Shown: positions 32,946-41,488, numbered from the stretch's first letter. The stretch is 64,000 bases of DNA from Sphingobium sp. D43FB (GCF_002312805.1 NZ_NMUA01000005.1:140517-204516), one strand, 5' to 3'. The notes: generated by a model from the sequence alone, not told the origin. Numbers and translations: made by a program.

Positions 32946-35222
32946 TCAGGGCAGCGAGACGAAACTGTCCATCACCCGCTTGCGCCCCGCCGTCTCGAAA
33001 TCGATCTCCAGCTTGTTGCCCTCGATCTCCGCGACGATGCCATAGCCGAATTTCTGGTGAAAGACGCGCAGCCCCACCGCCATGTCGCTGCGCCCCTTAT
33101 TGCCGATCGACACAGCCGACGCGCGCGCCTCGACGATCCGCACGGGTTCGCGGCTGAACTGCCCCGACGATTGCGCCCGTTGCCAGCCCGGCCCGCGCCC
33201 GGTGCCGCGCTCGACATGAGCGAACGGGTCTTCGCGCTCCGACCAATTGGCCCGCCACAAGGACGCGCCACCGGTCATGCTGCTTTCTTCCTCGACATGC
33301 TCCGGCGGCAATTCGCCCACGAAACGCGACGGGATCGAACTGGTCCACTGGCCATAGATGCGCCGGTTGGCGGCATGGAGGATGGTGCAACGCTTGCGCG
33401 CCCGCGTGATTGCGACATAGGCCAGCCGCCGTTCTTCCTCCAGGCTGTTGAGCCCGCCTTCGTCCAGCGCCCGTTGCGAGGGGAAAATGCCTTCCTCCCA
33501 CCCGACCAGGAAGGTCGAATCGAATTCCAGCCCCTTGGCGGCGTGGATGGTCATGATGGTGATCTTGGCGGATTCGGCCTGCGCCTCATTATCCATAACC
33601 AGCGAGACATGCTCCAGAAACGCCCCCAGCGTCTCATATTCTTCCATCGCGCGCGCGAGTTCGGAGAGGTTCTCCAGCCGCCCCGCGCTCTCGGTGCTGC
33701 GTTCGGCCTGCAACATAGCGGTATAGCCGCTCTCGTCCAATATCTGGCGCGCCAGTTCCGCATGCGGCAATTGCGCCGCCCGGTCGCGCCAGCGCGCCAG
33801 ATCGCCGACGAAACTGCCGAGCGACCGCCGCGCCTGCGGCGTCAGTTCGTCGGTGTCCGATATCCGCGCGGCGGCATGGAGCAGGGGGATGCCCTCGGCC
33901 CGCGACAGCCGGTGCAACTTCTCCACCGCCTTGTCGCCGAGCCCGCGCTTGGGTACATTGACGATCCGCTCGAACGCCAGATCGTCGGCCGGCTGGTTCA
34001 CCAGCCGCAGATAGGCCAGCGCATCGCGGATTTCGGCGCGCTCATAGAAGCGGAAGCCGCCGACGATGCGATAGGGCAGGCCGATCTGGATGAAGCGGTC
34101 CTCGAACTCGCGGGTCTGGTGCTGCGCGCGCACCAATATGGCGACCTCGTCCAGCGAACCGCCATCGCGCTGGATCGTCTCGATCTCCTCGCCGACCCGC
34201 CGCGCCTCCTCCGGCCCGTCCCATATGCCGACGACACGCACTTTCTCGCCCACATCGATGTCGGTCCACAATGTCTTGCCAAGGCGCGTGCCATTCTCGG
34301 CAATCACCCCGGACGCCGCGCCCAAAATATGCGGAGTCGATCGATAATTCTGCTCCAGTTTGATGATCGTCGCGCCGGGAAAATCCTTTTCGAACCGCAG
34401 GATATTGGCCACCTCTGCGCCGCGCCATGAATAGATGGACTGGTCGTCATCGCCGACGCAGCAGATATTCTTGCGCGTCTGGGCGAGCAGCCGCAGCGAC
34501 AGATATTGGCTGCTATTGGTGTCCTGATATTCGTCCACTAATATATAGCGAAACCGCTCCTGATAGCTTTGCAGCACATCGCGATGTTTCTTCAAAATCG
34601 TCAGAATATGCAGCAGCAAGTCCCCGAAATCGCAGGCATTAACTGCGCGCAACCGGGCTTGATAGGCGGCATAGAGCTTCTGCCCCTGACCGTTGGCATA
34701 GCCTTCGCTCTCCCCCGCGCCGACATCGTCGGGCGTCCAGCCCTTATTTTTCCACTGGTCGATCAACCCGCCCAATTGCCGCGCGGGCCAGCGCTTCTCG
34801 TCGATGCCTTCCGCCTGGATCAACTGCTTCATCAGCCGCAATTGATCGTCGGTATCCAGGATGGTGAAATTGGATTGCAGCCCCACCAGTTCGGCATGAC
34901 GGCGCAGCATCTTGGCGGCGATGGAATGGAAGGTGCCGAGCCACGGCATCCCCTCCACCGCCGGGCCGATCATCTTGCCGACCCGCTCGCGCATTTCGCG
35001 CGCGGCCTTGTTGGTGAAGGTCACCGACAGGATTTGCGAGGGATAGGCGCGGCCCGTGGCCACCAGATGCGCCAGCCGCGCGGTCAGCGCTGCGGTCTTG
35101 CCCGTGCCCGCACCCGCCAGCACCAGCACTGGCCCTTCGGTGGTCAGCACGGCTTCACGCTGGGGCGGGTTCAAACCCCGCAAATAGGGCGGATCATTGG
35201 GCGAGGGCAATGGAAGAGTCAT
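32946..35222 (-). CDS. uvrD: UvrD/PcrA-type ATP-dependent DNA helicase
   Basis: A 758-residue superfamily 1A helicase starting at the ATG with complement 35220-35222. An in-frame TTG nine bases upstream is less likely. Motifs: Q-region LNPPQREAVLT, Walker A AGAGTGKTAAL, motif II VDEYQDTNSSQY, motif III DDDQSIYSWRGAE, motif IV QNYRST, motif V TIMTIHAAKGLEF and motif VI RRLAYVAITRA. It moves 3'-5' on single-stranded DNA and acts in nucleotide-excision and mismatch repair and at stalled forks. A Tudor-like C-terminal domain (MAVGLRVFHQKFGYGIVAEI) as in PcrA is present. PcrA is an equally fitting name. Confidence 0.93.
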   Translation of the reverse strand: MTLPLPSPNDPPYLRGLNPPQREAVLTTEGPVLVLAGAGTGKTAALTARLAHLVATGRAYPSQILSVTFTNKAAREMRERVGKMIGPAVEGMPWLGTFHSIAAKMLRRHAELVGLQSNFTILDTDDQLRLMKQLIQAEGIDEKRWPARQLGGLIDQWKNKGWTPDDVGAGESEGYANGQGQKLYAAYQARLRAVNACDFGDLLLHILTILKKHRDVLQSYQERFRYILVDEYQDTNSSQYLSLRLLAQTRKNICCVGDDDQSIYSWRGAEVANILRFEKDFPGATIIKLEQNYRSTPHILGAASGVIAENGTRLGKTLWTDIDVGEKVRVVGIWDGPEEARRVGEEIETIQRDGGSLDEVAILVRAQHQTREFEDRFIQIGLPYRIVGGFRFYERAEIRDALAYLRLVNQPADDLAFERIVNVPKRGLGDKAVEKLHRLSRAEGIPLLHAAARISDTDELTPQARRSLGSFVGDLARWRDRAAQLPHAELARQILDESGYTAMLQAERSTESAGRLENLSELARAMEEYETLGAFLEHVSLVMDNEAQAESAKITIMTIHAAKGLEFDSTFLVGWEEGIFPSQRALDEGGLNSLEEERRLAYVAITRARKRCTILHAANRRIYGQWTSSIPSRFVGELPPEHVEEESSMTGGASLWRANWSEREDPFAHVERGTGRGPGWQRAQSSGQFSREPVRIVEARASAVSIGNKGRSDMAVGLRVFHQKFGYGIVAEIEGNKLEIDFETAGRKRVMDSFVSLP

Positions 35223-35325
35223 GGAGGACAACTAGGGACAGGGGGCGGCAGGGGCAAGGCATGACCCTTGCGGCGAAGCGCCTTCTATGAGAACAAAAGG
35301 CGAATCATGCAAGGGAGGACCAGTG

Positions 35326-35721
35326 ATGTTGTCAGGGGGATGCCATTGCGGCGCAATCCGCTACGAAGCCGAGGGCGAACCGGCGCATAGCGCGCTGTGC
35401 CACTGCAAGGATTGCCGCACCAGTTCGGGCGCGCCGATGGTCGGCTGGGCGTTGTACCCACAGGATGCGGTGACGATCAGCGGCACGCCGGTCGAATATC
35501 GCTCGTCGGAACATGCCATCCGCCATTTCTGCGGAACATGCGGTTCGGGGCTGTTCTACACCAATGCGACCATCTTCCCCGGCCAGATCGACATTCAGAC
35601 CGGCACGCTGGACGATATCAGCGCGCTGCCGCCCCAGGCGCATATCCAGATGGCCGAAGCCGCCGACTGGATGGCCAACGCCCATCTGCTGCCCAAATTC
35701 GATCGCTTCCCCGGCGAATAG
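35326..35721 (+). CDS. GFA (glutathione-dependent formaldehyde-activating) family protein
   Basis: A 131-residue protein from ATG 35326, preceded at 7 bp by GGGAGG (35313-35318). The cysteine pattern of the GFA/CENP-V fold is complete: GGCHCGAIRYE (C-x-C), CHCKDCRTSSG and FCGTCGSGLFY, which bind two zinc ions. Members were named for the glutathione-hydroxymethyl-forming enzyme of Paracoccus, but most homologues have no proven activity. The gene is divergent from the helicase and stands alone. Confidence 0.85.
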   Translation: MLSGGCHCGAIRYEAEGEPAHSALCHCKDCRTSSGAPMVGWALYPQDAVTISGTPVEYRSSEHAIRHFCGTCGSGLFYTNATIFPGQIDIQTGTLDDISALPPQAHIQMAEAADWMANAHLLPKFDRFPGE

Positions 35722-35770
35722 CGCCATCCTTCCTCTCGCGGCATTCCCGCCTCCTTTCGTCGCCAGCGGC

Positions 35771-35796
35771 GGAACGGAGGCGACGGGGTGCCGGTT
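35771..35796 (+). promoter_or_regulatory. Candidate EcfG-type (general stress) promoter
   Basis: GGAAC (35771-35775), a 17-base spacer and GGTT (35793-35796) resemble the alphaproteobacterial sigma-EcfG consensus GGAAC-N16-17-CGTT with one mismatch in the -10 part. It lies 58 bp ahead of the ATG of the small exported Pro-rich protein. A short motif like this can occur by chance in GC-rich DNA. Confidence 0.35.
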
Positions 35797-35853
35797 CTCC
35801 GCCTCGCCCACGCAGCAGAACGGGGCAGAGACAAGAATAGGAAGGATCACCCC

Positions 35854-36246
35854 ATGAAATCCATTATGTTTGCCGGGGCCGCCCTCATGGGCATCGCGTC
35901 GATCGGCAGCGCCGCCATCGCGCAGCAAATGCCCGCCAGCCAAGCCCCCGGTGACGCCATGACGCCGCCGACCGACCCGTCCATGGCCCCGCCGCCACCG
36001 CCCGCCAATGATCCCAATGCCGGTATGCCGACTGGATCGGTGCCAAGCGACCCCGGCATGGTTCCAGCACCGCCCGGCGCACCCAGCGATACCGCTGCGC
36101 CGATGGGTTCATCGTCCAATCCGGTGACGGTGGGCGGCAACATGACGCCACCGCCTGCCGACATGAAGGACTATCCGGTCTGCTCCAAGACAGTGACGGA
36201 CAGTTGCATCAATCCGGCTGACGCGCGGAAGATGCGCAAGCGCTGA
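35854..36246 (+). CDS. Small exported Pro/Met/Ala-rich protein
   Basis: A 130-residue protein from ATG 35854 with a good ribosome-binding site (AGGAAGGA). A signal peptide is clear: basic start (MKS), hydrophobic core and likely cleavage after IGSAAIA-Q. The mature part is low in complexity, rich in Pro, Ala, Met, Asp and Ser (PSMAPPPPPANDPNAG), and ends in a short conserved-looking segment YPVCSKTVTDSCINPADARK with two cysteines that could form a disulfide. It should be periplasmic or surface-bound. No function is recognisable. Its 3' end overlaps that of the convergent regulator by 38 bp. Confidence 0.75.
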   Translation: MKSIMFAGAALMGIASIGSAAIAQQMPASQAPGDAMTPPTDPSMAPPPPPANDPNAGMPTGSVPSDPGMVPAPPGAPSDTAAPMGSSSNPVTVGGNMTPPPADMKDYPVCSKTVTDSCINPADARKMRKR

Positions 36247-36682
36247 CCCTGTCGGCAGGAGCGGGCAGGGCGGCGATCAGCGCTGCCAGCCCGCTTCGGT
36301 CGTGCGCCGCATCCGCCAGCGTGGCCTCATCCAGCACGGTCAGGAACGCGGCGGTCGCCTGCGACAGCAAAGCGGACAGGCCACAGGCACCGCGAATGGC
36401 GCAGGCGGGACAGTCCGCCATCCGCATGTCCGGTTCGCAATGGCGAACAACCGCGCCAATGCTGATCGCCTCTGCCGGTCTGGCGAGCAGGAACCCGCCC
36501 CCGCGACCCCGCTGAGTCGCGATGAATCCGCCCTTCGCCAGATGGTGGACCACTTTCATCAGATGGTTGCGCGACAGGAGATGCGCGTCCGCCACCTCGC
36601 CGATCGTGGCGCGGCCCGTCGGCGACACCGCCAGATGGATCAAGACGCGCAGCGCGTAATCGGTGTGACGGGTCAATTGCAT
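36209..36682 (-). CDS. nsrR: Rrf2-family, NsrR-like nitric-oxide-sensing repressor
   Basis: A 157-residue Rrf2 regulator. The start MQLTRHTDYALRVLIHLA is characteristic of the NsrR branch, as is the winged-helix region with LLSRNHLMKVVHHLAKGGFI and RGRGGGFLLARP. Cysteines C91, C94 and C100 (CPACAIRGACGL), plus C82, lie where NsrR binds its [Fe-S] cluster, which is destroyed by NO. It is divergent from a single-domain globin gene, the usual type of NsrR target. The 109-bp shared region holds an AT-rich stretch and a CATCTT/AAGATG palindrome. A role in NO detoxification is inferred from this pairing. Confidence 0.85.
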   Translation of the reverse strand: MQLTRHTDYALRVLIHLAVSPTGRATIGEVADAHLLSRNHLMKVVHHLAKGGFIATQRGRGGGFLLARPAEAISIGAVVRHCEPDMRMADCPACAIRGACGLSALLSQATAAFLTVLDEATLADAAHDRSGLAALIAALPAPADRVSACASSARQPD

Positions 36683-36734
36683 GCCTGATGGGGGTAGCGG
36701 CGATGCGTGCGGACAAAAACATATATATTATTTA

Positions 36735-36748
36735 CATCTTAAAAGATG
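36735..36748. promoter_or_regulatory. Candidate operator in the nsrR-globin intergenic region
   Basis: CATCTT (36735-36740), AA, AAGATG (36743-36748) is a 14-bp dyad. The preceding TTTACATCTT (36731-36740) resembles one half-site of the NsrR consensus (AAGATGYATTT and its complement). The orientation of the two CATCTT/AAGATG halves is the reverse of the classical NsrR site, so the exact boundaries are uncertain. It sits in an AT-rich island (36715-36760) unlike the GC-rich surroundings. Confidence 0.45.
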
Positions 36749-36791
36749 CGGAATAGATACACCTTATCCCCTCCTGAAAAAGGCGTTTCCT

Positions 36792-37238
36792 ATGTCCGCT
36801 TCGCTGTCCGATTCGACGATCGCCATCGTGAAATCCACCGGCCCTGCGCTCCGCCAGCACGGCGTCGCGATCACCACCGCCATGTATGCGCGACTGTTTC
36901 AGGATGCCGAGGTGAAGAAGATGTTCGACCAGGCGGCGCAGGTCAGCGGCGAACAGCCCAAGCGTTTGGCCGCCGCGATCCTTGGCTATGCGGAAAATAT
37001 CGATAAACTGGGCGCGCTGGACGGGGCCGTCGCCCGCATGGTCGCGCGCCACGTCCAGACCGGCGTGAAGCCGGAACATTATCCCAAGGTCGCCGCCGCC
37101 CTGCTCCCCGCCATTCGCGAGGTGCTGGGCGAACAGGTCGCAACCGACACCGTTTTGGACGCCTGGGCGGAGGCCTATCAGTTCCTGGCCGATATATTGA
37201 TCGCCAAGGAAAAGGACGCCTATCAGGCTGCGGCCTGA
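36792..37238 (+). CDS. Single-domain bacterial globin (flavohaemoglobin-type)
   Basis: A 148-residue protein from ATG 36792. It corresponds to the haem domain of flavohaemoglobin Hmp and to Vitreoscilla-type haemoglobins, with no FAD or NAD domain. The B10 Tyr (Y32 in AMYARLF) and the proximal His of helix F (H87 in VARHVQTGV) are present, followed by KPEHYPKVAAALL as in Hmp. EVLGEQVATDTVLDAWAEAY is the helix H region. Such globins bind O2 and NO and can oxidise NO to nitrate given an external reductase. The neighbouring NsrR-like repressor supports NO control. The 3' end overlaps convergent rsmD by 16 bp. Confidence 0.88.
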   Translation: MSASLSDSTIAIVKSTGPALRQHGVAITTAMYARLFQDAEVKKMFDQAAQVSGEQPKRLAAAILGYAENIDKLGALDGAVARMVARHVQTGVKPEHYPKVAAALLPAIREVLGEQVATDTVLDAWAEAYQFLADILIAKEKDAYQAAA

Positions 37239-37774
37239 ACCTCCGCGCGGAGCAGGGTGATCCGGGCCTTGCCTACATCGCGCACCGTGTCGATGGTAAA
37301 GCCCTTCACCGCCACATCCTCGCGCTTGTCGGTTTCGATGCTGATCCAACTGGCCGGACTGGTCCAGCCCAGCCGTGACAGCTTGTCGAGCGCAACCTGC
37401 CCTGCGCCGGTGCCATAGGGCGGGTCCATGAAGATGAGGTCGAGCGGCTTGGCGGCCTGCCCCAACGTCAGCACGCTGGCCGCGCGAATGTCGGGACGGA
37501 TGCCCAGCCGCTCGGCATTGGCGCGTATTGCGTCGAGCGCGGGCTTGTCCTGTTCCACGAACAGGCAGGAGGCCGCACCGCGCGACAGTGCCTCGAAACC
37601 CAATGCGCCGGAACCTGCAAAGAAGTCCGCCACGGCCAGTCCCTCGAACGATCCGATCCGGCTGGTCAGCATCGAAAACAGCGCCTCGCGCGTCCGGTCG
37701 CCGGTGGGACGGGTGGCATCGCCCTTGGGCGCGGTCAGCGGACGGCCGCGCCATTGGCCCGAAATGATCCTCAT
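37223..37774 (-). CDS. rsmD: 16S rRNA (guanine(966)-N(2))-methyltransferase
   Basis: A 183-residue RsmD. MRIISGQWRGRPL, then RPTGDRTREALFSML is the family start. The SAM-binding motif I is VADFFAGSGALGFEALSRGA, and the catalytic (D/N)PPY motif is LDLIFMDPPYGTG. It methylates G966 of 16S rRNA using S-adenosylmethionine in the assembled 30S subunit. The ATG overlaps the stop of the pseudouridine synthase gene upstream (ATGA at 37771-37774), so the two rRNA-modification genes are coupled. Confidence 0.93.
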   Translation of the reverse strand: MRIISGQWRGRPLTAPKGDATRPTGDRTREALFSMLTSRIGSFEGLAVADFFAGSGALGFEALSRGAASCLFVEQDKPALDAIRANAERLGIRPDIRAASVLTLGQAAKPLDLIFMDPPYGTGAGQVALDKLSRLGWTSPASWISIETDKREDVAVKGFTIDTVRDVGKARITLLRAEVQAAA

Positions 37775-38907
37775 TTCGCGTCCTTCAAAGTCTTGCGGAA
37801 TATCGCCAGATCCTGTTCGCTGACTTCGGCTACCATGCCGATCGGCAAGTCAGCGAGGACGAACGGACCATAGCTGGTGCGGATCAGGCGGTTGACCTGC
37901 AACCCCAGATGTTCGAGCACGCGCCGCACTTCGCGGTTCTTGCCTTCGGTCAGGGTCATTTCGATCCACTGGTTGCGCCCGGTGCGCCGCTCCAGATTCG
38001 CCTCGATCGGCCCATAACGAACGCCATCGACTTCCAGCCCGTCGAACAAATCTTCCAACTGCGCCTGGCTGATCTCGCCAAAGGCGCGCGCCCGATAGGT
38101 GCGCGGCACGCCAGTCGAGGGCAGTTCCATCTGCCGCTTGAACCCGCCATCGGTGGTGAGCAGCAACAGCCCTTCGGTATTCATGTCGAGCCGCCCGATC
38201 GGGATGACGCGGGGCAGATCGGCAGGCAGCCGGTCGTAGATGGTCGGCCGTCCGACCGGATCGCGCTCGGCCGTCAGGCAGCCGCTCGGCTTGTGAAACA
38301 GGAACAATCGGGTCGGGGCAGGGGCCGCGACCGCCACGCCATCCACCGCCACGCCCGCAAGCGATGCGAGCAAAGTGGCGGGCGTCTCGACCGTCGCGCC
38401 GTCCAGCGTGACGCGGCCTTCTTCGATCATCCGTTCGACTTCCCGGCGCGACGCGATGCCAGCCCGCGCCAGCAGTTTGGCGATACGCTGCGGCTCGCCT
38501 TTGCCATCGCTGGCGGCAGCATGGGCAGGGTGCGGGTTGGCGGTGGTCTTGGGGCCAGTGCCCGACCTGCGTGGTGGCTTGTTCGCCCAGGGTTTGGCGG
38601 CAGCGCCAAAGGCTGCGCCGCGCGGCTTATCGCCGTCATTGCGCCGGGGCGGGCGCACGGGCGCATCGGCCTTGGCAGTCACAGGACGGGTGCGGTCGCG
38701 TCCGGTGCGGTCCCCACTGGGAGCGGCATCGGGCCGTGGGCCACGACCCGGCTGGGCACGTTCGCCCGGCTTGGCAAAGCGCGGTTTGCCGCCCGTCGCT
38801 TCGTCGCGACCCGGCGCAAAGCCCGGCCGCTTGCCGGGGCCACCGGGGCGTTTAGGGCCGCCGGGGCCGGACCGGCGTGGCGGTCCTGATTTTTTCGGCG
38901 GTTCCAC
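37771..38907 (-). CDS. rluB: RluB/RsuA-type pseudouridine synthase with basic disordered N-terminus
   Basis: The start is GTG with complement 38905-38907, preceded by AAGGA, giving 378 residues; a much longer frame upstream is open only through composition. Residues 1 to about 130 are Pro/Arg/Lys/Gly-rich and disordered. An S4 RNA-binding domain follows (RIAKLLARAGIASRREVERM), then the catalytic domain with IPIGRLDMNTEGLLLLTTDG, whose Asp is the nucleophile, and LTEGKNREVRRVLEHLG. The family isomerises a uridine in 23S rRNA helix 89 (RluB), or in 16S (RsuA) or elsewhere (RluE/F). RluB is the likeliest by length and start. Confidence 0.85.
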   Translation of the reverse strand: MEPPKKSGPPRRSGPGGPKRPGGPGKRPGFAPGRDEATGGKPRFAKPGERAQPGRGPRPDAAPSGDRTGRDRTRPVTAKADAPVRPPRRNDGDKPRGAAFGAAAKPWANKPPRRSGTGPKTTANPHPAHAAASDGKGEPQRIAKLLARAGIASRREVERMIEEGRVTLDGATVETPATLLASLAGVAVDGVAVAAPAPTRLFLFHKPSGCLTAERDPVGRPTIYDRLPADLPRVIPIGRLDMNTEGLLLLTTDGGFKRQMELPSTGVPRTYRARAFGEISQAQLEDLFDGLEVDGVRYGPIEANLERRTGRNQWIEMTLTEGKNREVRRVLEHLGLQVNRLIRTSYGPFVLADLPIGMVAEVSEQDLAIFRKTLKDAK

Positions 38908-39020
38908 GGATAAGTTCCTTTGCGTAGGCTCTGGCTCTCCCCATATGGGCGATAAGCCAGCAACAGGCTGAAATGTGCCGTCCCGGCGCTTGAGCGAGGG
39001 GGTAAAAACCCATCGCTCCG

Positions 39021-39046
39021 GCAACCCGGCGCGGGGGCGCGGCGTT
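39021..39046 (+). promoter_or_regulatory. Weak EcfG-type promoter candidate ahead of the response regulator
   Basis: GCAAC (39021-39025), a 17-base spacer and CGTT (39043-39046) match the sigma-EcfG consensus GGAAC-N16-17-CGTT except for one base. It ends 38 bp before the preferred ATG at 39085. Receiver-only proteins are members of the EcfG stress response in sphingomonads, which makes it plausible but unproven. Confidence 0.3.
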
Positions 39047-39084
39047 TGTTCGGTTGCATGGCGGAAACAGGGCGGACTTGGCAA

Positions 39085-39540
39085 ATGTTTTTCGGGCTTT
39101 TGAATAGCGGGAGCGTGCGCCTCCCGCGCCGCAAGGCAATCCGCACCGTGTTGGTGGTGGAGGATGAACCGCTGGTCGCGTTCGACAATGAACATGCGCT
39201 GGAACAGGCCGGATACAGCATCGCCGCGACGGTCGATGATTATGACCATGCCGTCGCGGTGATCGACGGCGGGGAACTGGATCTCGTCATTGCCGATGTC
39301 GCGCTTCATGGCCCCAAGAGCGGCATCGATGTCGCCCGCCACGCCCATGCCAAGGGATTGCCGGTGCTGTTCGTCACCGGCCATTGCCCGATCGACGCCC
39401 GCGAACTGGCGGTCGGATGCCTTGCCAAACCCTATGCCCCCCGCGACCTGGTCGCCGCGATCCGGGTGATCGACGCCCGGCTGCGCGGCGCTCGCCAGCC
39501 ACGCTTGCCGGTAGGCCTCAGCCTGTTCGAGCCGAACTGA
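39085..39540 (+). CDS. Receiver-only response regulator
   Basis: A 151-residue protein from ATG 39085 (AGGGCGGA at 8 bp); ATG 39058 in frame has no ribosome-binding site. After a short basic leader it is a single CheY-like receiver domain: acidic pair E26-D27 in VVEDEP, phospho-acceptor D71 in LVIADVALHG, Thr in FVTGH and Lys115 in CLAKPYAP. All residues needed for phosphorylation are present. There is no output domain, so it works by protein contact or in a phosphorelay. It could be a partner of the unusual kinases and HPt-like protein of this window, though nothing in the sequence proves it. Confidence 0.85.
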   Translation: MFFGLLNSGSVRLPRRKAIRTVLVVEDEPLVAFDNEHALEQAGYSIAATVDDYDHAVAVIDGGELDLVIADVALHGPKSGIDVARHAHAKGLPVLFVTGHCPIDARELAVGCLAKPYAPRDLVAAIRVIDARLRGARQPRLPVGLSLFEPN

Positions 39541-39613
39541 CCCCACGCAGCGCTTGCCAGCCCGGCGCGAGGCCATATGGTGGCGCGCAACAGGACGAGA
39601 CCGGGGGAATGAA

Positions 39614-40948
39614 GTGACTGACGCCATTGCGGGCCGCAAAAGCTGGCTCGACGCCGTGAAACCCTATTTCCGGCCGATGCCTTTTGTGGCTTTATTGATT
39701 GGCATCTCCAGCGGCTTTCCGCTCATGCTCCTGCTCGGCACGATGGGCTATTGGTTATCAAAAGTCGGCATAGAGAAATCGACTATCGGCTTCGCGATCG
39801 GACTGACGACGCCATATGCCTTAAAATGGTTGTGGGCACCGCTGGTCGATAAGCTGCCAATACCCGGCCTCACACGTCTCTTGGGACAACGGCGGGCATG
39901 GCTATTTGTTGTGCAGGCTCTGTTGTTTGTTTCGATCTGGCTGCTGGGAAGCAGCGACCCAGCCAATCATCTTGGATATTTCGCAATTTGCGCGATTATC
40001 GTCTCTTTCCTGGCGGCCACGCAGGATATCATTATCGACGCCTATCGGATCGAAATCCTCAGCGATGAGGAGATGCCTTACGGCACAGCAACCAATCAGT
40101 TCGGATATCGACTGGGCGCCTTTTTTTCAGGCGTTGGAACGATCTTTCTGTATTCGTCCGAAACGGGCATCGGACTGGGTTGGGAAATGGCCTATGGGCT
40201 GACAGCTTTTCTCGTTCTCCCCGGCGCATTAGGCGCATTATGGGCAGGCCAGGGCACTTATATCGACCGACATGTTCGGATCGCCGGACAAAGCCTAGGT
40301 GCATGGCTGAAAGAAACAGCACTCAATCCCTTCATCGAATTCCTTGGCCGACGTGGTTCCGTCCTCATCCTACTCTTTGTGCTGCTGTACAAAGTCGGTG
40401 ACGCGATGGGCCAAGGCATGTTGAACCCGATGATCGTTGATCTTGGTTTTACCGATGGCGAATTTATTGCGATCAACAAAATCGTGGGTTTTTGGGGTTT
40501 GATAGTTGGTACGGCGCTCGCCGCGCCGTTTATCATGTGGCTTGGAATGGGCAGGTCATTGTTCATTTCCGGCCTGATGATGATGTTGAGCAACCTCACG
40601 TTCGTTGTTGTTGCGATGGAGGGACACTCCACGCTTTGGCTCACGATTGCGGTTGCGACCGAACAAGTGACAAGCGGAATTGGGCTCACCGTTTTTGTGA
40701 CATATCTCTCTGGTCTTTCCAGCTTGGCCTACACAGCCACGCAATTTGCACTATTGTCTTCTTTCGCTGCGGTCGGCCGGACTTGGCTCGCTGCGCCCGC
40801 AGGCATCGCTGCCGAAGGCCTAGGCTGGGTAGGCTTCTGGCTCATGACAGTGGTGGCCGCGGTGCCCGGCATGGTTTTATTGTGGATATTGTGGCGCAAG
40901 GGCTTCGTCGTGGAATCCGTTCGGCAGCCCAGCACTGAGGACGACTAG
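39614..40948 (+). CDS. AmpG-like MFS transporter
   Basis: A 444-residue protein from GTG 39614, 13-14 hydrophobic segments. LLIGISSGFPLMLLLGTMGY, then KSTIGFAIGLTTPYALKWLW and SFLAATQDIIIDAYRIEILS are signatures of the AmpG family, which imports anhydro-muropeptides for cell-wall recycling. The pattern LLYKVGDAMGQGMLNPMIVD in the second half also fits. Codon use differs from the surroundings: many A/T-ending codons (for example around 39690-39830 and 40440-40620), which suggests a different history. Some AmpG-like proteins carry other substrates, so muropeptide uptake is the best but not certain role. Confidence 0.85.
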   Translation: MTDAIAGRKSWLDAVKPYFRPMPFVALLIGISSGFPLMLLLGTMGYWLSKVGIEKSTIGFAIGLTTPYALKWLWAPLVDKLPIPGLTRLLGQRRAWLFVVQALLFVSIWLLGSSDPANHLGYFAICAIIVSFLAATQDIIIDAYRIEILSDEEMPYGTATNQFGYRLGAFFSGVGTIFLYSSETGIGLGWEMAYGLTAFLVLPGALGALWAGQGTYIDRHVRIAGQSLGAWLKETALNPFIEFLGRRGSVLILLFVLLYKVGDAMGQGMLNPMIVDLGFTDGEFIAINKIVGFWGLIVGTALAAPFIMWLGMGRSLFISGLMMMLSNLTFVVVAMEGHSTLWLTIAVATEQVTSGIGLTVFVTYLSGLSSLAYTATQFALLSSFAAVGRTWLAAPAGIAAEGLGWVGFWLMTVVAAVPGMVLLWILWRKGFVVESVRQPSTEDD

Positions 40949-40980
40949 AACGTGGCTTTTGCCGCGACCGACCGCACAGC

Positions 40981-41421
40981 TCAGCCGCCCGAATAGAGTT
41001 CGAGCGGCCGCCCCAGATCGGCATGCGCCTGCGCGACTGCCTGCATGCAGGTGAGCGCGCCCAATGCATGGTCATTGCCGAGCAGGTCGCTTAATTGTTC
41101 ATAAGCGGCGTTGGGATCGCGCAACGCTTCGCCCGTTGCCTGCATCAGCATCCCCTCATCCGCGGTCATGCGCGCGCAGCAGCAGGGCGCAACCAATATC
41201 TTGCGGCTGGAGGCGCGGGCGAGTTCCAGCATCATGGCCCGCATCAGCACTAACGGGCGGCGATAGCTGCGCCCGAACGCACCCAACATGGCGTTGGCGG
41301 CATGGGCGTCATTGACGCCCGCGCTGGCCATGCGGCGCATGACGAACAGGAATAGCCGGTTGCCATAGCCCGTCGGCATGGGCCGGGGCAGATCGATGGG
41401 GGAGGTCTCTCCATGAGCCAT
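40981..41421 (-). CDS. Conserved small protein with a Cys-Cys-Cys motif, DUF6628-like
   Basis: A 146-residue soluble, helix-rich protein. The central part is SRKILVAPCCCARMTADEGM with three successive cysteines, followed by EALRDPNAAYEQLSDLLG. This resembles a sphingomonad-specific protein family that I believe is catalogued as DUF6628; the number should be checked. No function is known. The cysteines could bind metal or a cofactor. The gene lies convergent to the AmpG-like gene with 32 bp between stops, and 67 bp upstream of folC on the same strand direction. Confidence 0.65.
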   Translation of the reverse strand: MAHGETSPIDLPRPMPTGYGNRLFLFVMRRMASAGVNDAHAANAMLGAFGRSYRRPLVLMRAMMLELARASSRKILVAPCCCARMTADEGMLMQATGEALRDPNAAYEQLSDLLGNDHALGALTCMQAVAQAHADLGRPLELYSGG

Positions 41422-41488
41422 GATGATACGCCTTCTGCGGTGATTGCTCTCCGCAGACTACGCTATTGCGAGTTAGTCGCAAGTATAA

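Noticed and set aside
37771..39639. A 622-codon version of the pseudouridine synthase
   Set aside because: The extra 240 or so N-terminal residues overlap the response-regulator gene on the other strand and lack similarity to the family; the GTG at 38907 has a ribosome-binding site.
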